A stretch of DNA of 22,289 nucleotides from an uncultured Bacteroidales bacterium. Its GTDB lineage: Bacteria > Bacteroidota > Bacteroidia > Bacteroidales > UBA932. Shown here piece by piece: positions 14,095 to 22,225 of the stretch (positions within the stretch are counted from its first letter, which is position 1; the number at the start of each line of letters is the position of its first letter). The notes under the pieces were generated by a model that worked only from the letters and a program-made list of their open reading frames with translations, was not told where the DNA came from and ran no database searches. The translations under genes were made by a program, and so were the position numbers. The stretch spans positions 1 to 22,289 of the forward strand of contig CAKULN010000044.1 in the NCBI GenBank assembly GCA_934667175.1. The letters are read 5' to 3'.

Positions 14095-14133
14095 CAGGCG
14101 GCCCAAGTTGAAAAGAGACCGCCTGTTTTTTTT
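14095..14133 (+). terminator. Terminator-like hairpin facing against the operon
   Basis: CAGGCGG (14095-14101) and CCGCCTG (14119-14125) form a 7-bp stem followed by eight T residues on the plus strand. All genes here are on the minus strand, so it would stop antisense transcription. In the sense transcript the same stem forms in the 61-nt gap between fcl and the fusion gene but has no U-run. Confidence 0.7.
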
Positions 14134-14143
14134 CTTTGAATGT

Positions 14144-15088
14144 CTACCTTTCCGCCCTCATCGGGTTGTGGAGGAAGTCCTCGTAGGCGAGACGGATGCC
14201 GTCCTCCAGTTCCGTCCTGTAGGTCCAGCCGAGGGCAGCCGCCTTGGAGACGTCAAGGAGCTTGCGAGGGGTGCCGTTCGGTTTGGACGGGTCCCAGAGT
14301 ATCTTGCCATCGTAGCCGACAACCCTGGCGACAAGCGCCGTCAGTTCCTTGATCGTTATCTCCTTGCCAGTGCCGGCGTTGACCGTCTCGTTGCCGGAAT
14401 AGTTGTTCATCAGGAACACGCAGAGGTTGGCGAGGTCGTCCACATAGAGGAACTCCCTCAACGGCGAGCCGTCACCCCAGCATGTCACGGACGCGGCGCC
14501 GGACACTTTGGCCTCGTGGAAGCGCCGGATAAGCGCCGGAAGCACATGGGAGTGGGTCGGATGATAGTTGTCGTTGGGGCCGTAGAGGTTCGTGGGCATC
14601 ACCGAGATGTAGTCCGTGCCGTACTGACGGTTCAGGAACTCGCAGTACTTCAGGCCGGATATCTTGGCCAGGGCGTACGCCTCGTTGGTCTTCTCCAATG
14701 GGCCGGTCAGGAGGCAGGACTCCCTCATCGGCTGCGGGGCCATGCGGGGGTATATGCATGACGAGCCGAGGAACTCAAGCTTGCGGCACCCGTTCCTCCA
14801 CGCCGAATGGATGACGTTCATCTCCAGGATCATATTCATGTACATGAAATCAGCCAGTGCCTCGTCGTTGGCGACTATCCCACCAACCTTGGCGGCGGCG
14901 AGGAAGACATATTCAGGCCTCTCGGCCTCGAAAAAGGCCTCCACGGCCCGCTGGTCGCAGAGGTCCAGCTCTCCGTGCGTCCTCAGTACAAGGTTGTCGT
15001 AGCCCTGCCGGCGCAGCTCACGGACGATCGCCGACCCCACCATCCCGCGGTGGCCGGCGACGTATATCTTGGCGTTCTTCTCCATCAT
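14144..15088 (-). CDS. fcl: GDP-L-fucose synthase
   Basis: A 314-residue short-chain dehydrogenase/reductase that performs the 3,5-epimerisation and 4-reduction of GDP-4-keto-6-deoxy-D-mannose with NADPH to give GDP-L-fucose; cytoplasmic. Motifs: [12 protein letters not shown] (10-21, nucleotide loop), [10 protein letters not shown] (62-71), FLGSSCIYP (106-114) with the catalytic Ser, and Tyr138/Lys142 in [10 protein letters not shown]. The [14 protein letters not shown] stretch is diagnostic of the enzyme. Two adjacent ATGs (15088, 15085) are possible starts. The first overlaps the gmd TGA in ATGATGG, so translation is probably coupled to gmd. Together they form the complete de novo GDP-fucose pathway from GDP-mannose. 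Confidence 0.95.
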   Translation of the reverse strand: MMEKNAKIYVAGHRGMVGSAIVRELRRQGYDNLVLRTHGELDLCDQRAVEAFFEAERPEYVFLAAAKVGGIVANDEALADFMYMNMILEMNVIHSAWRNGCRKLEFLGSSCIYPRMAPQPMRESCLLTGPLEKTNEAYALAKISGLKYCEFLNRQYGTDYISVMPTNLYGPNDNYHPTHSHVLPALIRRFHEAKVSGAASVTCWGDGSPLREFLYVDDLANLCVFLMNNYSGNETVNAGTGKEITIKELTALVARVVGYDGKILWDPSKPNGTPRKLLDVSKAAALGWTYRTELEDGIRLAYEDFLHNPMRAER

Positions 15089-16176
15089 TTCACAATGCCT
15101 TTCTCTAGATATTCCACAAGGTTCATCTTACGGACGTCCTCGGCGGCGCCGTCGGCTGCCACCTTGCGCATGTCGTGCCCGACCATGATGCGGACGAGCT
15201 CCTCGAAGGTGGTCTTCTGAGGGTCCCAGCCCAGAACGGCCTTCGCCTTGGTGGGGTCTCCCCAGAGGTTGACCACGTCCGTGGGGCGGTAGAAGTCCGG
15301 CGACACCTCGACAAGCACACGGCCGGTCGCCTTGTCCACGCCCTTCTCCTCAGCACCCTCGCCGACGAACTCAAGCTCGATCCCGGCCTCGTGGAACGCC
15401 AGCCGGCAGAACTCACGCACGCTGTGTTGGACGCCGGTCGCGATCACATAGTCATCCGGCCTCTCATTCTGAAGGATCAGCCACATGCACTCCACATAGT
15501 CCTTGGCATACCCCCAGTCGCGCAGCGACGAAAGGTTGCCGAGGTAGAGTTTCTCCTGCTTCCCCTGACGGATACGCGCGGCAGCGAGCGAGATCTTCCT
15601 TGTGACAAACGTCTCGCCGCGACGCTCGCTCTCGTGGTTGAAGAGTATTCCGTTGCAGCAGAACATGCCGTAGGCCTCCCTGTACTCGCGGACGATCCAG
15701 TAGCCGTACTGCTTGGCGACGGCATAGGGACTGTAGGGATGGAATGGCGTGTTCTCATTCTGGGGCACCTCCTCAACCTTGCCGTAGAGTTCGGATGTGG
15801 AGGCCTGGTACATCCTGCAGGTCCGGGCTAGGCCGGTCTGACGGATCGCCTCGAGGATGCGTAGCACTCCGGTAGCGTCGACGTCGGCCGTGAACTCAGG
15901 GGAGTCGAACGACACCTGAACATGGCTCTGCGCCGCGAGGTTGTACACCTCGTCAGGACGGACCTTGTTCATAACCTGGATCAGACTCATCGAGTCACCG
16001 AGGTCGGCGTAATGTAGATGGAAATTGGGCTGCCCCTCAAGGTGCGCGATCCGCTCGCGGTAGTCCACCGATGAACGGCGGATCGTCCCGTGAACGTCAT
16101 ACCCCTTTGACAGCAGCAACTCGGCAAGGTACGAGCCATCCTGGCCCGTGATGCCGGTGATTAGGGCGGTTTTCAT
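15085..16176 (-). CDS. gmd: GDP-mannose 4,6-dehydratase
   Basis: A 363-residue NADP-dependent extended SDR that converts GDP-D-mannose to GDP-4-keto-6-deoxy-D-mannose, the first step to GDP-L-fucose, GDP-rhamnose or GDP-perosamine. Motifs: [19 protein letters not shown] (nucleotide loop Gly8, Gly11, Gly14), [15 protein letters not shown], the catalytic Thr127-Ser128-Glu129 in STSELYG, Tyr151/Lys155 in [13 protein letters not shown], and [16 protein letters not shown], which is characteristic of Gmd. The presence of fcl directly downstream with overlapping codons fixes the pathway as GDP-L-fucose. No -7 consensus box was found in the 200 nt upstream; that gap holds a long-range 12-bp inverted repeat (16289-16370). 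Confidence 0.95.
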   Translation of the reverse strand: MKTALITGITGQDGSYLAELLLSKGYDVHGTIRRSSVDYRERIAHLEGQPNFHLHYADLGDSMSLIQVMNKVRPDEVYNLAAQSHVQVSFDSPEFTADVDATGVLRILEAIRQTGLARTCRMYQASTSELYGKVEEVPQNENTPFHPYSPYAVAKQYGYWIVREYREAYGMFCCNGILFNHESERRGETFVTRKISLAAARIRQGKQEKLYLGNLSSLRDWGYAKDYVECMWLILQNERPDDYVIATGVQHSVREFCRLAFHEAGIELEFVGEGAEEKGVDKATGRVLVEVSPDFYRPTDVVNLWGDPTKAKAVLGWDPQKTTFEELVRIMVGHDMRKVAADGAAEDVRKMNLVEYLEKGIVK

Positions 16177-16288
16177 TTATTTGTGAATATTTTAGATTGA
16201 ATACTTGAATTTCGTATCCGAGAATATCAGCCGCAAAATCCAGACAAGGGATCACACGCGGCAATGTCCAGACTGACATCTATAAGAC

Positions 16289-16370
16289 CCGGGTGCGAAT
16301 TAACTTCCTCCGCACCCAGACCTATCTAAAGATTAACTTACGGGTTCAAAAACGATAGATTCGCACCCGG
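16289..16370. repeat. 82-bp element bounded by 12-bp inverted repeats
   Basis: CCGGGTGCGAAT (16289-16300) and ATTCGCACCCGG (16359-16370) are perfect inverted arms. A third partial copy CCGCACCC lies at 16310-16317, and the interior has two copies of ATTAACTT. It fills most of the gap between the DUF234-type fragment and gmd, 113-194 nt upstream of the gmd start. It could be a miniature mobile element, a recombination site or a regulatory leader structure. Confidence 0.6.
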
Positions 16371-16376
16371 ATAATG

Positions 16377-16745
16377 TTATTTCAAGACATCTTCCGGAAG
16401 GAAGACTATGGCCGCACCAGCATTTTTAGGCGGCACTTTGGTGAACAGGACCACATGAACGTTCTGTGACTTCTTCACAAACGGAAGGTGGGGAATTATC
16501 GCCTGAAGTCTGGCGGTCAGAGCGGCGGCATCCTCCGTTCCAGTCCATTTGCACTCTCCGACAAGAATGTGCTTTTTATCCAATGATTCAGCGACGACAT
16601 CAAGCTCAACCATTCGTCCATCATTGTCATTGTCTGTGAATATCTTTCCCCACCAGCGGGAAGCCTTGTTGTAAATCACGCCATCGATGTCCCTTCCACT
16701 CACATACTTCCGGCACATCAACTCCCAACTCTCAGCCTCACCACA
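16377..16745 (-). pseudogene. Truncated DUF234-type ATPase C-terminal fragment
   Basis: The minus frame is open from just after a TGA at 16746-16748 and ends at 16377. It encodes about 122 residues, or 113 from the internal ATG at 16718. The sequence ESWELMCRKYVSG, IDGVIYNKASRWWG, ELDVVAESL and ILVGECKWTG is the C-terminal DUF234 domain of archaeal-type DEXX-box/AAA ATPases, a PD-(D/E)XK-like fold with the Asp in ELDVVA and Glu/Lys in GECKW. The whole N-terminal ATPase, normally several hundred residues, is missing. It may be an inert remnant or a freestanding nuclease-like domain; the lack of a natural start at the domain border and the decayed sister copy at 9649-9740 favour a remnant. It interrupts the polysaccharide operon between the aminotransferase gene and gmd. 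Confidence 0.72.
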
Positions 16746-16789
16746 TCAGACTCCCCCATCAATAAACTTCCTGAATATCATACTGTTTC

Positions 16790-16828
16790 AAATATCTTTC
16801 ACAAAGATAATCTTTTTCAAAGATATTT
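16790..16828. repeat. Nested AT-rich inverted repeats at the aminotransferase 3' end
   Basis: AAATATCTTT (16790-16799) and AAAGATATTT (16819-16828) are perfect 10-bp arms, with a second small stem AAAGAT/ATCTTT at 16803-16815 inside. They overlap the stop of the aminotransferase gene and could act as a 3'-end structure. The motif also creates two TATCTTTG matches to the -7 consensus on the minus strand. Confidence 0.45.
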
Positions 16829-18115
16829 CAAAGCCTTCACTATCTCCACAAAGTTCTCAATGACATACTCCTGATCCTCATCAGTCATCTTTGTGTTCAG
16901 AGGAAGGGTAATCTCATTCTCAAACTGATGGTAGGCATTCGGGAAATCCTTGATGTCATAACCAAGCTTCTTGTAAGCCGTCATCATAGGAAGAGGCTTG
17001 TAATGCACATTGGTGGCGATCCCCCTTTCCGCCATCTTCTCAATCACAAGGTTTGTCTCCTCGCGTGTCCTGCCAAGCAGGCGGACAATGTACAGGTGGC
17101 CTGAGGAGGAATATTCATCCGTGTAGTGATGCAAAACCGCCACATCCAAATCCTTGAACGCCTCGTTGTAACGCTCGATCATCTGACGGCGGCGTTCAAG
17201 CATGCCCTTGTAGCGCCCCATTTGAACCAGACCAATGGCAGCGACGACATCGGTCATGTTGCACTTGTACCAAGTCCCGATGATGTCGTACTCCCATGCC
17301 CCGAGTTTCGTCTTCGCCAACGCATCCTTGTTCTGCCCATGAAGGCTCATCAGCTGGGCTATCCTGTACAATTTCTGATTCCATGTCTCACCGTCAATCT
17401 CTGGCACGCCACTGAATATGCTTTCAGGCTTTTTGTCCAAGACCTTCTCTGCGACCTCGTCACCAAATGGCAGATTCCATGTCAAAGCCCCACCTTCCGC
17501 GGTTGTAAGATTCTTCACAGCATGGAAAGAGAATGAACTGAAGTCAGCGATTGATCCGACCATCCGCCCTTTCCTCGAAGCCCCGAAAGCGTGAGCCGCA
17601 TCGCAACATACCGCTATGCGGCCAATCCTCCTTTGAAGATCCGTCCTAGGCACAAACAATGATTTCTTACCCTCAACAATCGCGAAGATCCTGTCATAGT
17701 CACACGGAACTCCCCCCAAATCCACAGGAATAATCGCCTTTGTCCGCTCATTTATCGCTCTTTCGACCGCTTCGTAATCCATTTCCAGACGATCTTTCTG
17801 CACATCCACAAAAACCAGCTTCGCCCCGACATGAGCAACAACCGAAGCGCTTGCCGTGTAGGTGTAGGCCGGCACGATCACCTCATCACCATCACCTATT
17901 CCAAGGAGACGAAGCGCCATCTCCGCACAGGCCGTCTGTGAATTCAGGCAGACTGCCTTTTCCACTCCGACAAACTCCGCGACCTCCTTCTCCAGCTTTT
18001 TGGTCCGCGGCCCGGTTGTTATCCATCCCGAGAGAATAGCATCCCTCACCTCAGCGGCCTCAGCCTCAGTCATGTCCGGCGGGCTGAACGGCACATTGCG
18101 TAATTTCATTGACAT
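16817..18115 (-). CDS. DegT/DnrJ/EryC1/StrS-family PLP aminotransferase
   Basis: A 432-residue nucleotide-sugar aminotransferase of fold type I, which transfers an amino group from glutamate to a keto-sugar nucleotide; cytoplasmic. The PLP lysine is Lys201 in FSFHAVKNLTTAEGGAL, the ring-nitrogen Asp is Asp172 in CCDAAHAFGA, and the N-terminal WITTGPRTKKLE and the VIVPAYTYTASA strand are standard for the family. An insertion at about 146-166 (EGKKSLFVPRTDLQ) is longer than in the shortest members. Start at 18115, with an alternative ATG two codons on. It lies downstream of a terminator that separates it from the GT4 gene. With the PglC-like and PglD-like genes upstream it resembles a PglE role (4-amino-sugar synthesis), but no matching 4,6-dehydratase for UDP-GlcNAc is present in the window. 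Confidence 0.9.
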   Translation of the reverse strand: MSMKLRNVPFSPPDMTEAEAAEVRDAILSGWITTGPRTKKLEKEVAEFVGVEKAVCLNSQTACAEMALRLLGIGDGDEVIVPAYTYTASASVVAHVGAKLVFVDVQKDRLEMDYEAVERAINERTKAIIPVDLGGVPCDYDRIFAIVEGKKSLFVPRTDLQRRIGRIAVCCDAAHAFGASRKGRMVGSIADFSSFSFHAVKNLTTAEGGALTWNLPFGDEVAEKVLDKKPESIFSGVPEIDGETWNQKLYRIAQLMSLHGQNKDALAKTKLGAWEYDIIGTWYKCNMTDVVAAIGLVQMGRYKGMLERRRQMIERYNEAFKDLDVAVLHHYTDEYSSSGHLYIVRLLGRTREETNLVIEKMAERGIATNVHYKPLPMMTAYKKLGYDIKDFPNAYHQFENEITLPLNTKMTDEDQEYVIENFVEIVKALKYL

Positions 18116-18140
18116 AATAATGATTCTGTTAAACTCAAAA

Positions 18141-18175
18141 CAACAAAAAGAAAAGCGCCCGGCCGAAGCCAGCGC
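18141..18175 (-). terminator. Rho-independent terminator after the GT4 gene
   Basis: On the minus strand GCGCTGGC-TTCG-GCCGGGCGC folds into a GC-rich stem with one bulge and a stable TTCG tetraloop, followed by TTTTCTTTTTG. It lies about 30 nt after the glycosyltransferase stop and splits the polysaccharide locus into two transcription units unless it is read through. Confidence 0.75.
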
Positions 18176-18207
18176 CTGTAATTTCTTACGAATATATTAC
18201 CAAATGA

Positions 18208-19458
18208 TCAGCAGGCTTTATCACCCACGACAGACTTGATCACCTCTACATATTTGGCCGTTCCCACCTCACGTGTCAGATTATCCATCACGAACTGACG
18301 GCCATTCCGGCCATATTTCCGGCATAGGTCTCGATTTTCATAAAGCGTAATTATAGACTTCTTGAACGCCTCTTTGTCGCCGGCCTTTGTGAAAATCCCA
18401 CACTCATTGCCTGCGAGAATATCCTTCAGCTCATTCTCATCAAAATTAGCCAACACCGGGCGAGACGCAGACATGATGCTCCATGTCTTGGACGGCACAC
18501 TGTTGGCTCCAACTCCCGGCTTAGAGATCACAAGTCCAGCATCACCCAGAGAGAACACTTGACTGATGTCCTCATACGGCTGAAACGGAATCATGGTCAC
18601 ATTGTCCAGTTTCTTGTCCGCCACGATTCTCTCCACCTGCGCCTTGTAGGCACCATCACCAACCAGCACAAGATTGATGTCCGGATGACTGGACCGAAGT
18701 TCCTCCATCACTTCCAGCAGCATGTCCATGTTCTGGGTAAGACCGATGTTGCCGCTGTACTCAATGTAGAACTTTGAACGATCCAGATTGTACTTGTCAA
18801 AAAGTTTGTTCTCATTGCGAGGGACATCCACCACCGCATTCTGATCCACCCAATTGTACACCACCACAATCTTCTCCTCCGGCACCCCTTTCGCCATGAT
18901 GTTCTTCTTGAAATCCTCAGAAATGACAATGATCTTGTCCGCATGCCTATAGGTAAAATTCTCAATCACCCGCCCGATCTTCCAAATAAGCCCACCTTTC
19001 CGCGCCAATCCGGTTCCCACCATAGAATCCGGGAATATGTCTTGGAGATTATATACAAATGGAACCTTTTTCCATTTTTTCAGCACAGAGCCAAGCACCC
19101 CTTGAATTGGAGGCGTTGAAGCCAAGTAGATGCAATCAACATCTTTTGCCCACAATCCTTTCCATAACTGGATTACCCAACATAGTGAATATCTCAATGC
19201 TCTCAACAAAGGATTCTTGCCTTCAGCATACATTGCAAACCTATTGAGAACCATTTGCCCACCATATAAGGTTTCGTGTTTATGGCATTTTTTACGATAT
19301 TCTTTTCGTATATCTTTATCAATTCCTCTGCATGGAGTTGGCACATACGCAATAATGTCAAATCCGGCATCTACAAATGCTTGGTTTCTATTATCAGCCA
19401 AATATAAACTTGCCGCTGTTTCTGGATAAGAATATACTGGCAATATTAATAATCTCAT
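18208..19458 (-). CDS. Glycosyltransferase family 4 (WbuB-like)
   Basis: A 416-residue GT-B fold glycosyltransferase of family GT4, of the WbuB-type that adds a sugar to a lipid-linked precursor on the cytoplasmic face of the inner membrane. The N-terminal acceptor domain starts with LLILPVYSYPETAASLYL and includes VPFVYNLQDIFPDSM (132-146), typical of the WbuB group. The donor domain has YSGNIGLTQNMDMLLE (234-249), LVLVGDGAY (263-271) and the sugar-nucleotide site region LVISKPGVGANSVPSKTW (309-326). It lies 6 nt downstream of the PglD-like acetyltransferase gene, in the same transcription unit as the initiating phosphoglycosyl transferase, so it may add the second sugar of the repeat unit. 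The donor sugar is not predictable; aminodeoxyhexoses are common for this group. Confidence 0.85.
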   Translation of the reverse strand: MRLLILPVYSYPETAASLYLADNRNQAFVDAGFDIIAYVPTPCRGIDKDIRKEYRKKCHKHETLYGGQMVLNRFAMYAEGKNPLLRALRYSLCWVIQLWKGLWAKDVDCIYLASTPPIQGVLGSVLKKWKKVPFVYNLQDIFPDSMVGTGLARKGGLIWKIGRVIENFTYRHADKIIVISEDFKKNIMAKGVPEEKIVVVYNWVDQNAVVDVPRNENKLFDKYNLDRSKFYIEYSGNIGLTQNMDMLLEVMEELRSSHPDINLVLVGDGAYKAQVERIVADKKLDNVTMIPFQPYEDISQVFSLGDAGLVISKPGVGANSVPSKTWSIMSASRPVLANFDENELKDILAGNECGIFTKAGDKEAFKKSIITLYENRDLCRKYGRNGRQFVMDNLTREVGTAKYVEVIKSVVGDKAC

Positions 19459-19464
19459 TATTAA

Positions 19465-20121
19465 CTATATTTTAATATTCATAGTGTCTTTTAACGTAGA
19501 AACTCCAGGATTTCCAATTGTCACTGAATACTCTGGGGCTGATTTAATCACATTTGTTCCAGAGCCGACTATGCTGTAAGATCCAATTGTCACACTGTCT
19601 CTAATAGTCGAATGTAAACCAATAAAACAATTATTACCAATTTTAGCATGCCCTCCAAATACCACAGAGGACGAAATAAAAGAATATTTCTCAATGGTAT
19701 TTTCATGGCTCAAAGTACATCCTACGGATAGAACAACGCCATCATATATAGCACTCCCATGTCCGATAAAGACGTTATCACAAACTAATATATTCAATCC
19801 CTTAATAGTATTACCAAAACATATAGAATTCGGGGATATATAATTAGCGAGGTGATACCCATCTTTTATAATCTTATGACATACGATTTCCCTAAAATAA
19901 TTGCACTTCACATACCCTATTGCAACAAACAACTTACAATCAGTGGAACAATAATATTTCTTAAAATTATCATAAGTTAAAATTGGTAATCCATGGAATG
20001 ATTGTTCTGCGTTATTATCGTCAATGAACCCGACAATGTTATACAATCCATCTCTATTATTATACTCCAGAATTTTCTCCCCTAGAGAACCTGTTCCATA
20101 AATAAATAATTTCTCTTCCAT
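19465..20121 (-). CDS. PglD/NeuD-like sugar O/N-acetyltransferase
   Basis: A 218-residue protein with a small N-terminal Rossmann-like domain (EEKLFIYGTGSLGEKILE, then IVGFIDDN at 29-36) and a left-handed beta-helix of hexapeptide repeats from about residue 95. This is the two-part layout of PglD, NeuD and related acetyl-CoA-dependent acetyltransferases. His139 in TLSHENTIEKY matches the catalytic His of PglD (SHDxxI-type), followed by GGHAKIGNNCFIG (156-168) and IVGSGTNVIKSAP. In PglD the product is an acetylated 4-amino-sugar nucleotide. It lies between the ATP-grasp gene (4 nt away) and the GT4 gene. The coding sequence is notably AT-rich compared with the gmd/fcl genes, suggesting separate acquisition. 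Confidence 0.85.
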   Translation of the reverse strand: MEEKLFIYGTGSLGEKILEYNNRDGLYNIVGFIDDNNAEQSFHGLPILTYDNFKKYYCSTDCKLFVAIGYVKCNYFREIVCHKIIKDGYHLANYISPNSICFGNTIKGLNILVCDNVFIGHGSAIYDGVVLSVGCTLSHENTIEKYSFISSSVVFGGHAKIGNNCFIGLHSTIRDSVTIGSYSIVGSGTNVIKSAPEYSVTIGNPGVSTLKDTMNIKI

Positions 20122-20125
20122 AGCA

Positions 20126-21319
20126 TTATGTTGTCTCGAATTCGATATGCTTAATCATATTATCCGCCAATTCAATAGCCTTTTGTGGAGTGTCTTCTGT
20201 GACTATTAGATGTCCGCTGCGGGATAGACTTGATGTTACAGGAGGGATTTCGTCTCCAATCTTGTGATAGAACTCCCATTCATAGACATGCGGGTTATTA
20301 AGACTCTCCATGTTCTTGATGCCCACCAGTTTTCCCGGCTTCGGGCAGAAGTACCTTATACAAACTCCGTATTTTGCCGAGTTTGGAGTTAAATCGGGCT
20401 CGATTCCCAAAGCACAGTTAATCGCAGCGGCGACCATGTCAATGCCGGTACTTAGTGGAGTAAGAACAGTACTTATGAAATCCCCTCCTAAACGAGCGCC
20501 GATTTCCATAATGTAGGCGTTACCATCCTGAACTTTTACCTCAGCATGGCAAGCACAATTATTCACACCAAGAGCCTTAACGCCGGCAATTGCGGCATCT
20601 TTTATCTTTCGAACAATATCTTGTGGAAAAATTGATGGCTGATTGTGCCCAAGTTCCACAAAATTTGGAGCCTCCGTTGTCTTCTTGTCCGTTACTGTCA
20701 ACACATTAACACGATTGTTCCATACGATGATCTCTACAGAGAATTCCGGCCCATTGATGAACTGTTCCAACATGACGCTCTTGTCACGGCTTTCTGACAA
20801 GGAGCGCTCGAACATATTCATGAATTCAATTTTTGTCACATTCCTTGTAACCTTTGCGATTCCGCGGGAACCACTATTCCTTGATGGCTTCAAGATGCCA
20901 TCACCAGGAAAATCCTGACAGAAACAATTCCATGCATCTTCCGCATTTGAGAAGCAATATGATTTAGGACTTGGCGCTCCAAATTTTTCAAAAGCCTCTC
21001 GCATCAAATGTTTATTTGTTGCTCTAAACGCCTGCTCCCTTGATATCCCGGATAGATGGAGTTCATCATTAATCCGCCCCATGACATTCATTGAGACCTC
21101 CGAGCAAGGATGAATCACACCATCAATCCGTTCTTCCTTCGCAATACGAAGCATGTCATCTTCAGAAGTAATATTTGCTACAACTGGATTATCCGCGTAT
21201 TGCAAACCAACGGCATTTTCGTCTCCATCAGCAGCAATCACAAACATTCCCATCTCTTTGGCCTTCTTAATCACAGGCACCTGCAATATGCCCGCCGCCA
21301 AAACCAAAAGTCTTTTCAT
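20126..21319 (-). CDS. ATP-grasp ligase in the polysaccharide locus
   Basis: A 397-residue ATP-grasp enzyme of the carbamoyl-phosphate-synthase/biotin-carboxylase-like group. The preATP-grasp Rossmann part comprises RLLVLAAGILQVPVI and VIAADGDENAVG (residues 3-38). The ATP-grasp core has ILKPSRNSGSRGIAKV (142-157; Lys144 and the glycine-rich loop) and metal ligands Glu260 (CHAEVK) and Glu272 with Arg276 (MEIGARLGGD). Such proteins join a carboxylate to an amine with ATP, so it may attach an amino acid to an amino-sugar or its precursor. Its ATG overlaps the PglC-like gene's stop by 4 nt (21316-21319), and the acetyltransferase gene follows 4 nt later, so all three are co-translated. The substrate is not evident. 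Confidence 0.85.
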   Translation of the reverse strand: MKRLLVLAAGILQVPVIKKAKEMGMFVIAADGDENAVGLQYADNPVVANITSEDDMLRIAKEERIDGVIHPCSEVSMNVMGRINDELHLSGISREQAFRATNKHLMREAFEKFGAPSPKSYCFSNAEDAWNCFCQDFPGDGILKPSRNSGSRGIAKVTRNVTKIEFMNMFERSLSESRDKSVMLEQFINGPEFSVEIIVWNNRVNVLTVTDKKTTEAPNFVELGHNQPSIFPQDIVRKIKDAAIAGVKALGVNNCACHAEVKVQDGNAYIMEIGARLGGDFISTVLTPLSTGIDMVAAAINCALGIEPDLTPNSAKYGVCIRYFCPKPGKLVGIKNMESLNNPHVYEWEFYHKIGDEIPPVTSSLSRSGHLIVTEDTPQKAIELADNMIKHIEFETT

Positions 21320-21927
21320 TTCTTATAACTCTGTTCAGTGTTGATGTTCTCGCGAAGAAGGACCGACTTGATCGTCTTGAATATGACCTTGATATCCATC
21401 GCAAAGCTGACATTATTGGCGTAATAAGCATCCCAATGAAATTTCTCTTCATTAGTGATTGAGTTTCTGAAATATGCCTGCGCATAGCCAGTTATGCCAG
21501 GTTTTACCTTATAGCTGTCACGATGATCGTCATTAAGGCACTCCAAACTCTTGACCTTGTTGAACAACTTTGGACGTGGTCCGATAAAACTCATGTCCCC
21601 TATCAACACATTCAAGAATTGAGGAAACTCATCCAAACTTGTCTTGCGCAGAAAACGTCCAACAGGAGTGACTCGTGGATCATTGTCGCTGTTGAACGTC
21701 GACCCATCCGGATTTTTGAGATCCGGCGAGTTAACATACATAGACCTCAACTTAAACATCGTGAATGGTTTGTAATCTTTCCCCGCACGAGTGGCGTTGT
21801 AGAAAATCGGTCCCTTATCCGTAAAGTAGATAATTGGAGCGAAAATGATGATGACTAACAAGACAAACGGAAAGGCACACAAGCCTATCAGGATGTCCAA
21901 TAGACGTTTGATAAAATGTTGGTACAT
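21316..21927 (-). CDS. PglC-like initiating phosphoglycosyl transferase
   Basis: A 203-residue monotopic phosphoglycosyl transferase (bacterial sugar transferase family, small PglC type without the extra membrane domain of WcaJ/WbaP). It transfers a sugar-1-phosphate from UDP-sugar to undecaprenyl phosphate to start each repeat unit. The N-terminal reentrant helix is about 8-35 (RLLDILIGLCAFPFVLLVII). Next come GPIFY, FTMFKLRSMY (55-64), the catalytic Asp99-Glu100 dyad in TSLDEFPQFLNVL, and the FIGPRPK motif (114-120). The C-terminal KPGITGYAQ segment is standard. It is the first complete gene of a minus-strand unit with the ATP-grasp, acetyltransferase and GT4 genes. PglC enzymes often use diacetylated amino-sugars, consistent with the PglD-like neighbour. 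Confidence 0.92.
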   Translation of the reverse strand: MYQHFIKRLLDILIGLCAFPFVLLVIIIFAPIIYFTDKGPIFYNATRAGKDYKPFTMFKLRSMYVNSPDLKNPDGSTFNSDNDPRVTPVGRFLRKTSLDEFPQFLNVLIGDMSFIGPRPKLFNKVKSLECLNDDHRDSYKVKPGITGYAQAYFRNSITNEEKFHWDAYYANNVSFAMDIKVIFKTIKSVLLRENINTEQSYKK

Positions 21928-22225
21928 TCTGTAATAAGTTTAAATAGCATAATCATACAAGAGATCAAACACTTCCGCATTATTGCAACAAGCCTCAATA
22001 ATCAACGTTTCCCAATGATTGTGACGTATGCTTACTCCACAAGAGCATCGAAGACCTTGCGTTTTATGTTTTTAGGTATGCTTAACATAGGATATTAGAA
22101 AGTAATGCCACCTTGTTTTTAAGAGGTAACACACTGTAAATTATATATCTAAGATTTTTCCTTGACTGGAATCAAGGACTATTAATCAAGAAAGGGTATG
22201 AATGGAAGAGGGAACTTTTCAGAGC
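21928..22225. other. AT-rich gap upstream of the PglC-like gene
   Basis: About 300 bases without a complete gene. On the minus strand a frame ending at 21940 reads HNHWETLIIEACCNNAEVFD and on to a stop 12 nt before the PglC-like ATG. It looks protein-like but has no ATG and is cut by a stop after about 45 codons, so it may be the decayed end of a lost gene. A small stem TCCTTGA/TCAAGGA lies at 22159-22178 without a T-run. Confidence 0.4.

Noticed and set aside
16802..16825. Two TATCTTTG -7 matches on the minus strand at the end of the aminotransferase
   Set aside because: They arise from a nested AT-rich inverted repeat and precede only a truncated gene fragment, so a functional promoter is not convincing.
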